This document shows positions 49,993 to 58,317 of a stretch of DNA of 64,000 nucleotides, piece by piece (the first letter of the stretch is position 1; every line of letters starts with the position of its first letter). The position numbers and the translations under genes are program-made. The notes beneath the pieces are model-generated. The model saw only the letters and a list, made by a program, of their open reading frames with translations, had not been told where the DNA came from and searched no databases. The stretch is taken from positions 1 through 64,000 of the forward strand of contig OMUK01000002.1 of assembly GCA_900314215.1 (NCBI GenBank), given 5' to 3'. The DNA comes from an uncultured Prevotellaceae bacterium (GTDB lineage Bacteria > Bacteroidota > Bacteroidia > Bacteroidales > Muribaculaceae).

Positions 49993-51474
49993 ATGAGAAA
50001 CTGGATGAAAATCAGCTTATTGCTCGCCGCGCTTTGCATCAGCCTGGCCGCCACAGCCCAAGTGGACAAGGGCATGGAATACTTCAACAAATTCGATTAT
50101 GTTAATGCGATAAAGTGCTTCACCCGAGCCGCTGAACAAGGAGATGCCAAAGCACAACTCAAATTAGGCCTTTGCTATTATTATGGCACAGGCATAGCCA
50201 TAAATCGCCCTGAGGCTGTGAAGTGGTTTTACAAAGCGTCAGAGCAAAATTTAGCTGATGCACAATACTTTTTGGGCTTTTGTTATCAAGAAGGTGAAGG
50301 CGTAGCCCAAAATTACAACGAGGCCTCGAAATGGTACCGCAAGGCTGCTGAACAAGGTGATGTCAACGCACAATTCAGTTTAGGCGCTCTCTATGAAAAT
50401 GGGCAAGGGGTAGACTCAAACCCTCAAGAGGCCGTAAAATGGTACCGCAAGGCGGCCGAGCAGGGTGATGCCGAGGCTCAATTAAACTTGGGGGCTTGTT
50501 ACGATCAAGGAAAGGGCGTGACTCAAAATCACAATGAAGCTGTGAAATGGTACCGCAAGGCGGCCGAACAAGGCAACATAGATGCACAATTCAACTTGGG
50601 TGCTTGTTATTATAATGGCCAAGGCGTGGAGCAGAATTATGATAAAGCCGTGAAGTGGTTTCGCGAGGCTGCTGACCAAGGACTCGCCCAAGCACAATTC
50701 AGTTTGGGTATTTGTTACAATCAAGGACGGGGCGTAACCCAAAATTACAAAGAAGCCGTGAAGTGGTATCAAAAAGCCGCTGAGCAAGGCAACATAGGCG
50801 CACAATTCAGTTTGGGCTTTTGCTATCACGAGGGCCAAGGTGTGGCGCAGGATTATTATGAAGCAGTGAAGTGGTTTCGCAAGACTGCTGAGCAAGGCCT
50901 TGCCGATGCTCAAATTAACTTAGGTAATTGCTATTTTAATGGGCAAGGCGTGAAGCAGAATTACAATGAAGCTGTAAATTGGTATCGCAAGGCTACTGAG
51001 CAAGGCTGTGCTACGGCACAGTACGGTTTGAGCATTTGCTATTATCAAGGACTAGGCGTGGCTCAGAATTATAATGAGGCTGTGAAATGGTTTCGCAAAG
51101 GTGCCGAGCAAGGCCTTGCCATTGCTCAATACAATTTGGGGGTTTGCTATCACGAGGGCCAAGGTGTGACCCTAGATTATAATGAGGCTGTAAAGTGGGT
51201 TCACAAAGCAGCTGAGCAAGGCCTTGCCAATGCTCAATTCATTTTGGGTGGCTGCTATTACAAAGGCCAAGGCGTGGCACAAGACACTAAAGAGGCAATG
51301 AAATGGTACAGCAAATCTGCTGAGCAAGGCTTTTCCGAAGCTCAATACATTTTGGGTGGCTGCTATTACGTTGGCTATGGCGTAGAAAAAAACCTTGAAA
51401 GGGCCAAGTATTGGTTTCAGAAAGCTGCCGACCAAGGCAATGAAAAAGCCATTGAAGCACTGAAAGATTTTTAG
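49993..51474 (+). CDS. Secreted Sel1-repeat protein 2
   Basis: The 493-residue protein shares its signal peptide nearly exactly with copies 1 and 3 (MRNWMKISLLLAALCISLAA). It has about thirteen 36-residue Sel1 repeats, the most of the three. Repeats are alike enough at DNA level to recombine, so the number may vary between strains. The C-terminal cap LERAKYWFQKAADQGNEKAI is shared with copy 3. The gene lies 189 bases after copy 1. Confidence 0.92.
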   Translation: MRNWMKISLLLAALCISLAATAQVDKGMEYFNKFDYVNAIKCFTRAAEQGDAKAQLKLGLCYYYGTGIAINRPEAVKWFYKASEQNLADAQYFLGFCYQEGEGVAQNYNEASKWYRKAAEQGDVNAQFSLGALYENGQGVDSNPQEAVKWYRKAAEQGDAEAQLNLGACYDQGKGVTQNHNEAVKWYRKAAEQGNIDAQFNLGACYYNGQGVEQNYDKAVKWFREAADQGLAQAQFSLGICYNQGRGVTQNYKEAVKWYQKAAEQGNIGAQFSLGFCYHEGQGVAQDYYEAVKWFRKTAEQGLADAQINLGNCYFNGQGVKQNYNEAVNWYRKATEQGCATAQYGLSICYYQGLGVAQNYNEAVKWFRKGAEQGLAIAQYNLGVCYHEGQGVTLDYNEAVKWVHKAAEQGLANAQFILGGCYYKGQGVAQDTKEAMKWYSKSAEQGFSEAQYILGGCYYVGYGVEKNLERAKYWFQKAADQGNEKAIEALKDF

Positions 51475-51528
51475 GACATAATTAGGAAAAACTATTATTC
51501 CTCAGCATCGGCATGCTGTTGTAATCCG

Positions 51529-51560
51529 CCTGTAGGGGCCGGTCTTGTGCCGGCCCACAA
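51529..51560. repeat. REP-like element, copy 2
   Basis: A 32-base element from CCTGTAGGGGCCGG to CCGGCCCACAA, with GGGCCGG and CCGGCCC as a short-loop hairpin. It lies 55 bases after Sel1 gene 2. Confidence 0.85.
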
Positions 51561-51640
51561 ATTACGGTTCCATCCTTCTAATTAACACAATGCCTTTGCG
51601 ATTGCGCTGAAAAATCTTTTTTTGTCTCGAAATTTATGCC

Positions 51641-51648
51641 TAACTTTA
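51641..51648 (+). promoter_or_regulatory. Promoter of Sel1 gene 3
   Basis: TAACTTTA preceded by GAAATTTATGCC and followed by CACAAGTCAACAAAAAAC, matching the block before Sel1 gene 2. Confidence 0.55.
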
Positions 51649-51676
51649 CACAAGTCAACAAAAAACAACCATAGAA

Positions 51677-52834
51677 ATGAGAAACTGGATAAAAATCAGC
51701 TTGTTGCTCGCCGCGCTGTGCATCAGCCTGGCCGCCACAGCCCAAGTGGACAAGGGCGAGGAGTACTACGCCAACAAAGACTACGCCAATGCCGTGAAAT
51801 GCTTCACTCAAGCTGCCGAGCAGGGCGATGCCGAAGCACAATTCAATTTGGGCTATTGCTATTACAATGGACAAGGCGTGGCTCAGAATTACACTGAAGC
51901 TGTGAAGTGGTATCGCAAGGCTGCGGTACAAGGTTATGCCAAGGCACAAATCCTTTTGGGCTTGTGCTATTACGAAGGCCAAGGCGTGACGCAGAATTAC
52001 AACGAGGCCGTGACATGGTTCTGCAAGGCTGCTGAGCAAGGTAATGCCGATGCACAATATTATTTAGGCGAGTGCTACTATAATGGACAGGGCTTAACCC
52101 GAGATTACACTGAGGCTGTAATGTGGTATCGTAAGGCTGCCGTGCAAGGCCTAGCCGAAGCGCAATTCAATTTGGGATTGCTTTATGCTAACGGCCAAGG
52201 TGTGGCTCAAGATTATACCAAAGCAGTGAAGTGGTTCCGCAACCCTGCCGAGCAGGGCCTTGCCGAGGCCCAATGCAACTTGGGTGTGTGCTACGAAAAA
52301 GGCAAGGGTGTGAACCAAGACGCACGCGAGGCTGTACAGTGGTACCGCAAAGCCGCCGAGCAGGGCTATGTCCAGGCGCAATACAATTTGGGCTATTGCT
52401 ATGGTCAAGGACTAGGCGTGGCGAAAGATTACAACGAAGCTGCAAAGTGGATTCGAAAAGCGGCCGAGCAAGGACTTGCTGGGGCACAATACTCCTTAGG
52501 CAATTATTATGCCGTAGGTCAAGGCGTGGGTCAAGATTGCAATGAGGCTGTACAGTGGTACTGCAAAGCCGCTGAGCAGGGCTATGTCCCGGCGCAATAC
52601 AATTTGGGTGTTTGCTATTATCAAGGGCTAGGAGTAGAGAAAAATTACAATATAGCAGTGAAGTGGTTCCGTAAAGCAGCTGAGCAAAGTTATGACAAGG
52701 CGCAGCTAACTTTGGGCATTTGCTATTACTTTGGCTATGGCGTGGAAAAAGACCTCGACAGGGCCAAGTATTGGTTTCAAAAAGCAGCTGACCAAGGTAA
52801 TGAAGATGCTATCGAAGCGTTGCAAGAATTTTAG
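51677..52834 (+). CDS. Secreted Sel1-repeat protein 3
   Basis: The 385-residue protein has the same signal peptide as copies 1 and 2, about ten Sel1 repeats and the shared C-terminal cap (LDRAKYWFQKAADQGNEDAI). One repeat carries NPAEQG where the others have KAAEQG, a proline that would kink the solenoid. It is flanked on both sides by REP-like elements in opposite orientation (51529-51560 and 52925-52956). Confidence 0.92.
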   Translation: MRNWIKISLLLAALCISLAATAQVDKGEEYYANKDYANAVKCFTQAAEQGDAEAQFNLGYCYYNGQGVAQNYTEAVKWYRKAAVQGYAKAQILLGLCYYEGQGVTQNYNEAVTWFCKAAEQGNADAQYYLGECYYNGQGLTRDYTEAVMWYRKAAVQGLAEAQFNLGLLYANGQGVAQDYTKAVKWFRNPAEQGLAEAQCNLGVCYEKGKGVNQDAREAVQWYRKAAEQGYVQAQYNLGYCYGQGLGVAKDYNEAAKWIRKAAEQGLAGAQYSLGNYYAVGQGVGQDCNEAVQWYCKAAEQGYVPAQYNLGVCYYQGLGVEKNYNIAVKWFRKAAEQSYDKAQLTLGICYYFGYGVEKDLDRAKYWFQKAADQGNEDAIEALQEF

Positions 52835-52924
52835 AGCATGAAATAGAAATGTCTGTTATTTTTCAATCTTGAGGGTGCGACACTCCTAAGGCAAACATTA
52901 TCAATAAAATAGGTTGCGACATTG

Positions 52925-52956
52925 TTGTGGGCCGGCACAAGACCGGCCCCTACAGG
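52925..52956. repeat. REP-like element, copy 3 (inverted)
   Basis: The exact reverse complement of copy 2 over 32 bases (TTGTGGGCCGGC ... CCCCTACAGG). It lies 90 bases after Sel1 gene 3. Confidence 0.85.
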
Positions 52957-53066
52957 TTGCACGCATTGCGTCTAGAAAAACAGAAAACTTGAGGATTTCA
53001 CCCATTCTGCTTGCTGGCGCGGCGGCGGGGGCCTCGGCAATTGTGGGCCTGGGGGCGGGGGCTCAT

Positions 53067-53082
53067 GTGCAATCGATTGCAC
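53067..53082. promoter_or_regulatory. Perfect 16-base palindrome upstream of the amylase gene
   Basis: GTGCAATCGATTGCAC is a perfect palindrome of LacI-operator type. It is centred about 64 bases before the -7 box at 53138. It contains the complete GCAATCGATTGC found in the GH3 promoter. The rest of 52957-53137 holds no gene. Confidence 0.75.
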
Positions 53083-53137
53083 GGGAAAGTGGCGTTTTTG
53101 GATGGGGTGAAGTGGTTGAAAGTGTGAGAATTGGTTG

Positions 53138-53145
53138 TAACTTTG
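53138..53145 (+). promoter_or_regulatory. -7 box of the amylase gene
   Basis: TAACTTTG, about 76 bases before the ATG at 53221. Confidence 0.6.
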
Positions 53146-53220
53146 AGGTGGTGAATCGAACTGAGAAACCAACTGATAATTTAACATACAACTCACATAG
53201 CGAATTTATTTCAACACAAC

Positions 53221-55290
53221 ATGCGCAAGATTTATATGCTTATAGCGCTGGCCGCGCTGCCTGTGATGGCCTGGGCAGCCGCTGGATGGCCGGCAAACTA
53301 CGGGGGCGTGATGCTCCAAGGCTTCTATTGGGACTCCTACGACGACACCTACTGGCCCACGCTCGAGGCGCAGGCCGACGAGCTGTCGCCCTACTTCAGC
53401 CTGGTGTGGATACCGCAAAGCGGCAACTGCGGCAGCGGCACGTCGATGGGCTACGACGACCTGTACTGGTTTAGCAACTACAATAGCTCGTTTGGCACCG
53501 AGCAGCAGCTGCGCTCGCTCATCTCCACCTTCAAGAGCAAGGGCATAGGCACCATTGCCGACGTGGTGATCAACCACCGCAAGACGCCCAACGACTGGTT
53601 CACCTTCCCCACCGAGACCTACAACGGGGTGACCTACAAGATGACTGCGGCCGACATATGCGCCAACGACGACGGCGGCGCCACAGCCACCGAGGCCGCC
53701 AAAGAGGGCGTGACCCTCTCGAGCAACAACGACACCGGCGAGGACTGGGACGGCATGCGCGACCTCGACCACAAGAGCAGCAATGTGCAAACCATCGTGA
53801 AGGCCTACCTGGGCTTCCTGCTCAACGACCTGGGCTACTCGGGCTTCCGCTACGACATGACCAAGGGCTACTCGAGCTCGTTCACCGGCATGTATAATGC
53901 CGCCGCGGCACCCACCTACTCGGTGGGCGAGTACTGGGACGGCAACGCCACGACCGTGGCAAGCTGGATCAACGGCACCAAGGTGGACGGCGAGATCAAG
54001 AGCGCAGCCTTCGACTTCCCCTTCCGCTACACCGTGCGCGATGCTGCCAACAACGGCGACTGGACCAAGCTGGCAGCCACCTCGCTGGCCTCGCAGTCGA
54101 CCTACCGCCAGTATGCCGTGACCTTCATCGAGAACCACGACACCGAGTACCGCTCGTCGTCGGCCCAGCAAGACCCCATCAAGAAAGACACGCTGGCCGC
54201 CAACGCCTACCTGCTGGCCATGCCTGGCACCCCCTGCGTGTTTCTCAAGCACTGGCAGGCCTATAAGCAAGACATCAAGGGCATGATCGACGCCCGCAAG
54301 GCCGCCGGCATCACCAACACCAGCACCTACAGCCGCTTCCGCAGCAACACCAACTACTACATTGTGAAGGTGGCAGGCAACAATTGCGGCCTCATGGTCG
54401 ACGTGGGCCCTGGCGCAGGCACAGTGACCTCGGCTCAATACACCGAGATCATAAGCGGCTACCACTACAAGTATTACCTCGAGAAGACTGCCGAGACCGC
54501 TTGGATCGACAAGGCTAGCGGCAAGTATAGCAGCGCCTTCGACGCACGGCTCACCGCCGTGAGTGCCACCGACGGCGCCAAGGTGGTGTATACCACCGAC
54601 GGCAGCGACCCCACCGCCAGCAGCACCCAGGTGGAAAGCGGCTCGACCGTGACAATCGACAAGGCCTGCACCCTCAAGGCCGGCATGCTCATCAACGGCA
54701 AGGTGACCGGCATCGTGAGCCGCACCTATACCTTCAAGGCTCCCGACGAGGAGTTCACCCCCTACACCTTCAACGTGTATCTCGAGGACCCAACCGCCAG
54801 CCCCAACAACTGGAGCGCCGTGTACTACTACTCGTGGGACAGCAACAACAACACCCAGCAAGACGGCAACTGGCCCGGCACCCAGGCCACAGCCACCAAG
54901 ACGGTGAAAGGCACCAAGTTCTACTATCGCACCTACACCAAGACGAGCAAGGACTACTATGTGAACTTCGTGTTCAGCCAGGGCGGCACCGACGCCGGCA
55001 ACCACCAGACGGTCGACGTGCGCCGCGTGGGCGGCGACGCCTACTTCAAGGTGACCACGCAGACCAACAAATATGAGGTGGAGGACATCACCGACCAGTA
55101 CAAGAGCACCACCCTCACCGGCGATGTGAACGGCGACGGCGTGGTGAATGTGACCGACGCCACCATCATGATCAACATGATACTGGGCACCGTGACTCCC
55201 GACACCACTGTGGCCGACCTCAACGGCGACGGCGTGATCAATGTGACCGACGTGACCGCGCTGGTCAACATCATCCTCGCTGCCGAATAA
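53221..55290 (+). CDS. Secreted GH13 alpha-amylase with starch-binding and dockerin modules
   Basis: The 689-residue protein has a signal peptide (MRKIYMLIALAALPVMAWAA) and a GH13 TIM barrel (about 25-330). The catalytic set is D212 (FRYDMTKG), E237 (VGEYWDG) and D307 (ENHDTE). A small beta domain follows, then a chitobiase-like Ig domain (about 435-500), a CBM26-like starch-binding module (about 515-605) and a C-terminal dockerin with two calcium loops (GDVNGDGVVNVTDAT and ADLNGDGVINVTDVT). It should hydrolyse alpha-1,4-glucan outside or at the surface of the cell. The promoter region holds a palindrome shared with GH3. Confidence 0.94.
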   Translation: MRKIYMLIALAALPVMAWAAAGWPANYGGVMLQGFYWDSYDDTYWPTLEAQADELSPYFSLVWIPQSGNCGSGTSMGYDDLYWFSNYNSSFGTEQQLRSLISTFKSKGIGTIADVVINHRKTPNDWFTFPTETYNGVTYKMTAADICANDDGGATATEAAKEGVTLSSNNDTGEDWDGMRDLDHKSSNVQTIVKAYLGFLLNDLGYSGFRYDMTKGYSSSFTGMYNAAAAPTYSVGEYWDGNATTVASWINGTKVDGEIKSAAFDFPFRYTVRDAANNGDWTKLAATSLASQSTYRQYAVTFIENHDTEYRSSSAQQDPIKKDTLAANAYLLAMPGTPCVFLKHWQAYKQDIKGMIDARKAAGITNTSTYSRFRSNTNYYIVKVAGNNCGLMVDVGPGAGTVTSAQYTEIISGYHYKYYLEKTAETAWIDKASGKYSSAFDARLTAVSATDGAKVVYTTDGSDPTASSTQVESGSTVTIDKACTLKAGMLINGKVTGIVSRTYTFKAPDEEFTPYTFNVYLEDPTASPNNWSAVYYYSWDSNNNTQQDGNWPGTQATATKTVKGTKFYYRTYTKTSKDYYVNFVFSQGGTDAGNHQTVDVRRVGGDAYFKVTTQTNKYEVEDITDQYKSTTLTGDVNGDGVVNVTDATIMINMILGTVTPDTTVADLNGDGVINVTDVTALVNIILAAE

Positions 55291-55320
55291 AAAGGCGCAA
55301 TATCTTCAAATCCATACACA

Positions 55321-55368
55321 ATCTCGCAGAAGCGGCTGCCACGGCGGCAATTCTGCGAGATTTGCTTT
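55321..55368 (+). terminator. Terminator after the amylase gene
   Basis: ATCTCGCAGAA (55321-55331) and TTCTGCGAGAT (55351-55361) form a perfect 11-base stem, followed by a T-rich stretch. Confidence 0.75.
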
Positions 55369-55384
55369 ATCCAAAACATTGGGG

Positions 55385-55392
55385 TAACTTTG
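55385..55392 (+). promoter_or_regulatory. -7 box of the GH53 gene
   Basis: TAACTTTG followed by GCACC, about 21 bases before the ATG at 55413. The short leader decides that start. Confidence 0.7.
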
Positions 55393-55412
55393 CACCCGAC
55401 AATCATAACTCG

Positions 55413-56735
55413 ATGCGACTAGCAATGACAACAATCCAACGACTTGCCCTCGCAGCCCTGCTCGCCTGCATGGCTGTGGGCGCCAGCGCCGCCACGCTGG
55501 GCGACATCAACGGCGACAGCACGGTGAATGTGACCGACGTCACCGCCCTCATCAACAAGATACTGGGCTCGGCCAGCTACGACGACACCGTGTGCGACGT
55601 GAACCACGACGGCGCAATCAATGTGACCGACGCCACCAGCACCATCAATATCATACTGGGCACCTATGAGGACCCGGCCGAGGTGAAACTCGTGGGCGGC
55701 GACATCTCGATGCTGCCCCGCCACGAGGCAGCCGGCGCCCAATACTACGGCACCGCGGGCCAGGTGACCGACATGATAGCCTACTACAAGAGCGTGGGGT
55801 GGAACGCCATGCGCGTGCGCCTCTTTGTCGACCCGTCGAAGGCCCCCACCTCGCAGCAGCGCGAGGGCGTGGTGCAAGACCTGGCCTATGTGAAAGCGCT
55901 GGGACGGCGCATCAAGCAGGCCGGCCTGAAGCTGGTGATCGACTTCCACTACAGCGACACCTGGGCCGACCCCAGCGCGCAGACCATGCCCAGCCGCTGG
56001 AGCAGCCTCACCGACCCCAGCCAGATTGCCGACTCGGTAGAGGCCTACACCCGACAGTCGCTACAAGCCCTGGTGGCCGCCGGCGCCACGCCCGACTATG
56101 TGCAGGTGGGCAATGAGGTGACCTACGGCATGCTGTGGCCCACAGGCCATTGCTGGCCGGGCGGCGGCAACCCCGACGGCGGGTCGTGGAACAACTTTGC
56201 CCGCTATCTCAACGCCGGCAGCAAGGCCGTGCGCCAGGTGTGCCCCCAGGCCAAGGTCATCGTGCACGTCGACCTGGGCAGCATGAGCAACGCCACCGAC
56301 TTCTATGCCACGGCCAAGGCCCACAACGTAGACTACGACATCATAGGACTGAGCTACTACCCTGCCTATCACGGCACCATACCCACCCTGAGCGCCGAGC
56401 TCTCGCGCCTGGAGCACGACTATGCCGAGAAGCCCATCATGCTCATGGAGCTAGGCTACTCCTATGCCTGGGCGATGGGCGGCACCAAGTATAACCTCAC
56501 CAACACCTACCCCTACACCGAGGCTGGCCAGGCCAGCCTGGTCGACGACCTCGTGACCAACCTCACCACCCAGCATGCCGGCGTGAAAGGCGTGTTCTGG
56601 TGGTGGCCCGAGCACAACGAGTATGGCAACAGCGGCACGCAGGTCACCACCAGCTGGTGGAATGCCAGCCTGGTCGACAGCCGCACCGGCCACATCGAGC
56701 AGGCCACCTATGAGCTCAGCAAGTTTGCCCAGTAG
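55413..56735 (+). CDS. Secreted GH53 arabinogalactan endo-beta-1,4-galactanase with N-terminal dockerin
   Basis: The 440-residue protein has a signal peptide ending in GASAA, immediately followed by a dockerin (about 28-85, GDINGDSTVNVTDVTALINK and DVNHDGAINVTDAT). The rest is a GH53 TIM barrel with acid/base E235 (VGNEVTYGM) and nucleophile E346 (LMELGYSY), plus the closing WWWPEH segment. It cleaves beta-1,4-galactan, such as pectin side chains. The dockerin is at the N-terminus, unlike the amylase and LRR proteins. The ATG at 55413 is favoured over one at 55425. Confidence 0.94.
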   Translation: MRLAMTTIQRLALAALLACMAVGASAATLGDINGDSTVNVTDVTALINKILGSASYDDTVCDVNHDGAINVTDATSTINIILGTYEDPAEVKLVGGDISMLPRHEAAGAQYYGTAGQVTDMIAYYKSVGWNAMRVRLFVDPSKAPTSQQREGVVQDLAYVKALGRRIKQAGLKLVIDFHYSDTWADPSAQTMPSRWSSLTDPSQIADSVEAYTRQSLQALVAAGATPDYVQVGNEVTYGMLWPTGHCWPGGGNPDGGSWNNFARYLNAGSKAVRQVCPQAKVIVHVDLGSMSNATDFYATAKAHNVDYDIIGLSYYPAYHGTIPTLSAELSRLEHDYAEKPIMLMELGYSYAWAMGGTKYNLTNTYPYTEAGQASLVDDLVTNLTTQHAGVKGVFWWWPEHNEYGNSGTQVTTSWWNASLVDSRTGHIEQATYELSKFAQ

Positions 56736-56756
56736 CCCATGGGGCTTGCTGGGAAT

Positions 56757-56974
56757 TTCACATAAAAACGTGAACATATAAAAACGCGAAAAAGCCCCAT
56801 TAGGGGGGGGGGGGGGGAACCATTCTCCACCTTGCAACCGCACGACCAGTCGCGACATCCACACTGGCCGCACAGCCACTAGGGCCGCACCCTGCCAGTC
56901 ACATCCACACTGGCCGGGGAGCGAGTGGGCAATTTACTGGCTTGTTGCGGCTTATTTCATATAAAAAACGTGAA
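56757..56974. repeat. Short direct and inverted repeats between GH53 and DUF3098
   Basis: TTCACATAAAAACGTGAA (56757-56774) recurs in slightly altered form at 56956-56974. Between them, CCAGTC plus ACATCCACACTGGCCG occurs at 56847-56870 and 56895-56916, each able to fold CCAGT against ACTGG. No gene lies in 56736-57121. Confidence 0.6.
56803..56817. repeat. Fifteen-base poly-G tract
   Basis: An uninterrupted run of 15 G lies between the GH53 end and the DUF3098 promoter. Runs this long are prone to slippage in replication and sequencing. Confidence 0.8.
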
Positions 56975-57002
56975 AAAGGTTGACAAACGGGTTTTGATGT
57001 TG

Positions 57003-57010
57003 TAATTTTG
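57003..57010 (+). promoter_or_regulatory. -7 box of the DUF3098-uppP-truB-queA operon
   Basis: TAATTTTG with TTGACA 17 bases upstream (56980-56985). It gives a leader of about 105 bases. A near-palindrome GCAGTCGATTGC directly follows the box (57010-57021) and differs by one base from the GH3/amylase palindrome. Confidence 0.65.
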
Positions 57011-57039
57011 CAGTCGATTGCGCAAAATGCGCGGTTATG

Positions 57040-57065
57040 TGTGTGCGCTCTCGCAGGCGCACACA
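57040..57065 (+). other. Hairpin in the DUF3098 operon leader
   Basis: TGTGTGCGC pairs perfectly with GCGCACACA around an eight-base loop. No T-run follows, so it is a leader structure and not a terminator. Confidence 0.6.
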
Positions 57066-57121
57066 AGAGCGTTGGTTGGTTAGCAACGCATAATACTTAT
57101 TTAGAGCTCAACAATTTAATT

Positions 57122-57424
57122 ATGGCTAAAGAAACGACAAAGGCTACGGCCGCCAAGGCTGCGCCCACTAAGCAAGTGAAGAAGAACGTATTTCCCCTCG
57201 ACAAGATCAATTTTGTGCTTATCGCAATATGCGTGGTCCTCATCGCGCTGGGCTTCATCTTGATGGCTGGCAGCCCCAACGAGGGCAGCACCTTCAACTA
57301 CGACATATTCTCGTCGCGCCGCACGGTGGTGGGCCCCACCATCGCACTGCTGGGCTTCGTGCTCATGGTGCCTGCTATCATGTACAAGAAAAAGAACACT
57401 AACGCCAACAACGAGGAAGCATAA
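57122..57424 (+). CDS. DUF3098 membrane protein
   Basis: The 100-residue protein has a basic, Lys/Ala-rich start, then two membrane helices (FVLIAICVVLIALGFILMAG and VGPTIALLGFVLMVPAIMY) separated by a loop with FNYDIFSSRRT. This is DUF3098, of unknown function, found in Bacteroidota directly before uppP. The true start is ATG 57122; the frame is open from 57008 but the promoter precedes it closely. It lies 16 bases before uppP. Confidence 0.9.
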   Translation: MAKETTKATAAKAAPTKQVKKNVFPLDKINFVLIAICVVLIALGFILMAGSPNEGSTFNYDIFSSRRTVVGPTIALLGFVLMVPAIMYKKKNTNANNEEA

Positions 57425-57440
57425 CAAAACCCGATAATCG

Positions 57441-58271
57441 ATGGACATTTTTCAAACGATAGTCATAGCCATCGTTGAGGGCTTGACTGAATTTCTGCCT
57501 GTGTCGTCGACGGGCCACATGATCATTACCCAGAATCTGCTGGGCGTGGCACAGGGCGACCCCTTTGTGCACGCCTTCACCTTCATCATCCAGTTTGGCG
57601 CCATCTTGAGCGTGGTGTGCCTCTACTGGAAGCGCTTCTTCCAGATGCGCAACCGGGCCGAGGTCAATGAGAAGCTGCGCTTCTACGGCCTGCTCATCGT
57701 GGGAGTGCTGCCAGCAGTGGTGATAGGCCTGGCCGCCAAGAAGTCGGGCCTGCTCGACTGGCTGCTCGACAGCGTGACCACCGTGGCCGTGATGCTGGTG
57801 GTGGGCGGTGTGTTTATGCTCTTTGTCGACAAGATATTCAACAAGGGCAACGACGGCAACAAGGTGACTTGGCGTCGCGCCCTCATGATAGGCTTCTGGC
57901 AGTGCCTCTCGGTGATACCCGGCACAAGCCGCTCGATGGCCACCATCGTGGGTGGCATGCAGCAGCGCCTCACCCGCAAGAATGCCGCCGAGTTCTCATT
58001 CTTCCTGGCAGTGCCCACCATGGCCGGCGCCACGCTGCTCGACCTGATCGACATGTTTGGCCAGCCCAACGACTGGGCCACGTCGGGCAACGTGTTTCTG
58101 CTCATCCTGGGCTGCGTCATCGCCTTTGTGGTGGCCATCCTGGCCATGAAGTGGTTTGTGGGCTTTCTCACCAAGTATGGCTTCAAGGCCTTCGGCTGGT
58201 ATCGCATCATCGTGGGCGGCATCATCCTGGCCATGCTTCTCACCGGCCACTCGCTGGTGATGGTAGATTGA
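57441..58271 (+). CDS. uppP: Undecaprenyl-diphosphatase UppP/BacA
   Basis: The 276-residue membrane enzyme dephosphorylates undecaprenyl diphosphate to recycle the lipid carrier for cell-wall and polysaccharide synthesis. It has the catalytic EGLTEFLPVSSTGH motif at 14-27 and the second motif IPGTSRS near 160, with about eight membrane segments. The length is normal. It is second in the DUF3098-uppP-truB-queA operon. Confidence 0.96.
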   Translation: MDIFQTIVIAIVEGLTEFLPVSSTGHMIITQNLLGVAQGDPFVHAFTFIIQFGAILSVVCLYWKRFFQMRNRAEVNEKLRFYGLLIVGVLPAVVIGLAAKKSGLLDWLLDSVTTVAVMLVVGGVFMLFVDKIFNKGNDGNKVTWRRALMIGFWQCLSVIPGTSRSMATIVGGMQQRLTRKNAAEFSFFLAVPTMAGATLLDLIDMFGQPNDWATSGNVFLLILGCVIAFVVAILAMKWFVGFLTKYGFKAFGWYRIIVGGIILAMLLTGHSLVMVD

Positions 58272-58317
58272 AACGAGACGCATGCGTGCGCGCTCCGTTA
58301 GAAAAAGATTTTAGGCA

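Noticed and set aside
48748..52834. Periodic DNA repeats as a possible CRISPR array
   Set aside because: The period is 108 bases, in frame, and encodes 36-residue Sel1 units in long genes with signal peptides; there are no spacers.
52914..53474. A 186-codon frame overlapping the amylase start
   Set aside because: It begins inside a REP-like element, crosses the amylase promoter and continues out of frame into the amylase gene.
17610..56735. A cellulosome
   Set aside because: Three dockerins are present but no cohesin or scaffoldin is visible, and the three genes are far apart with separate promoters.
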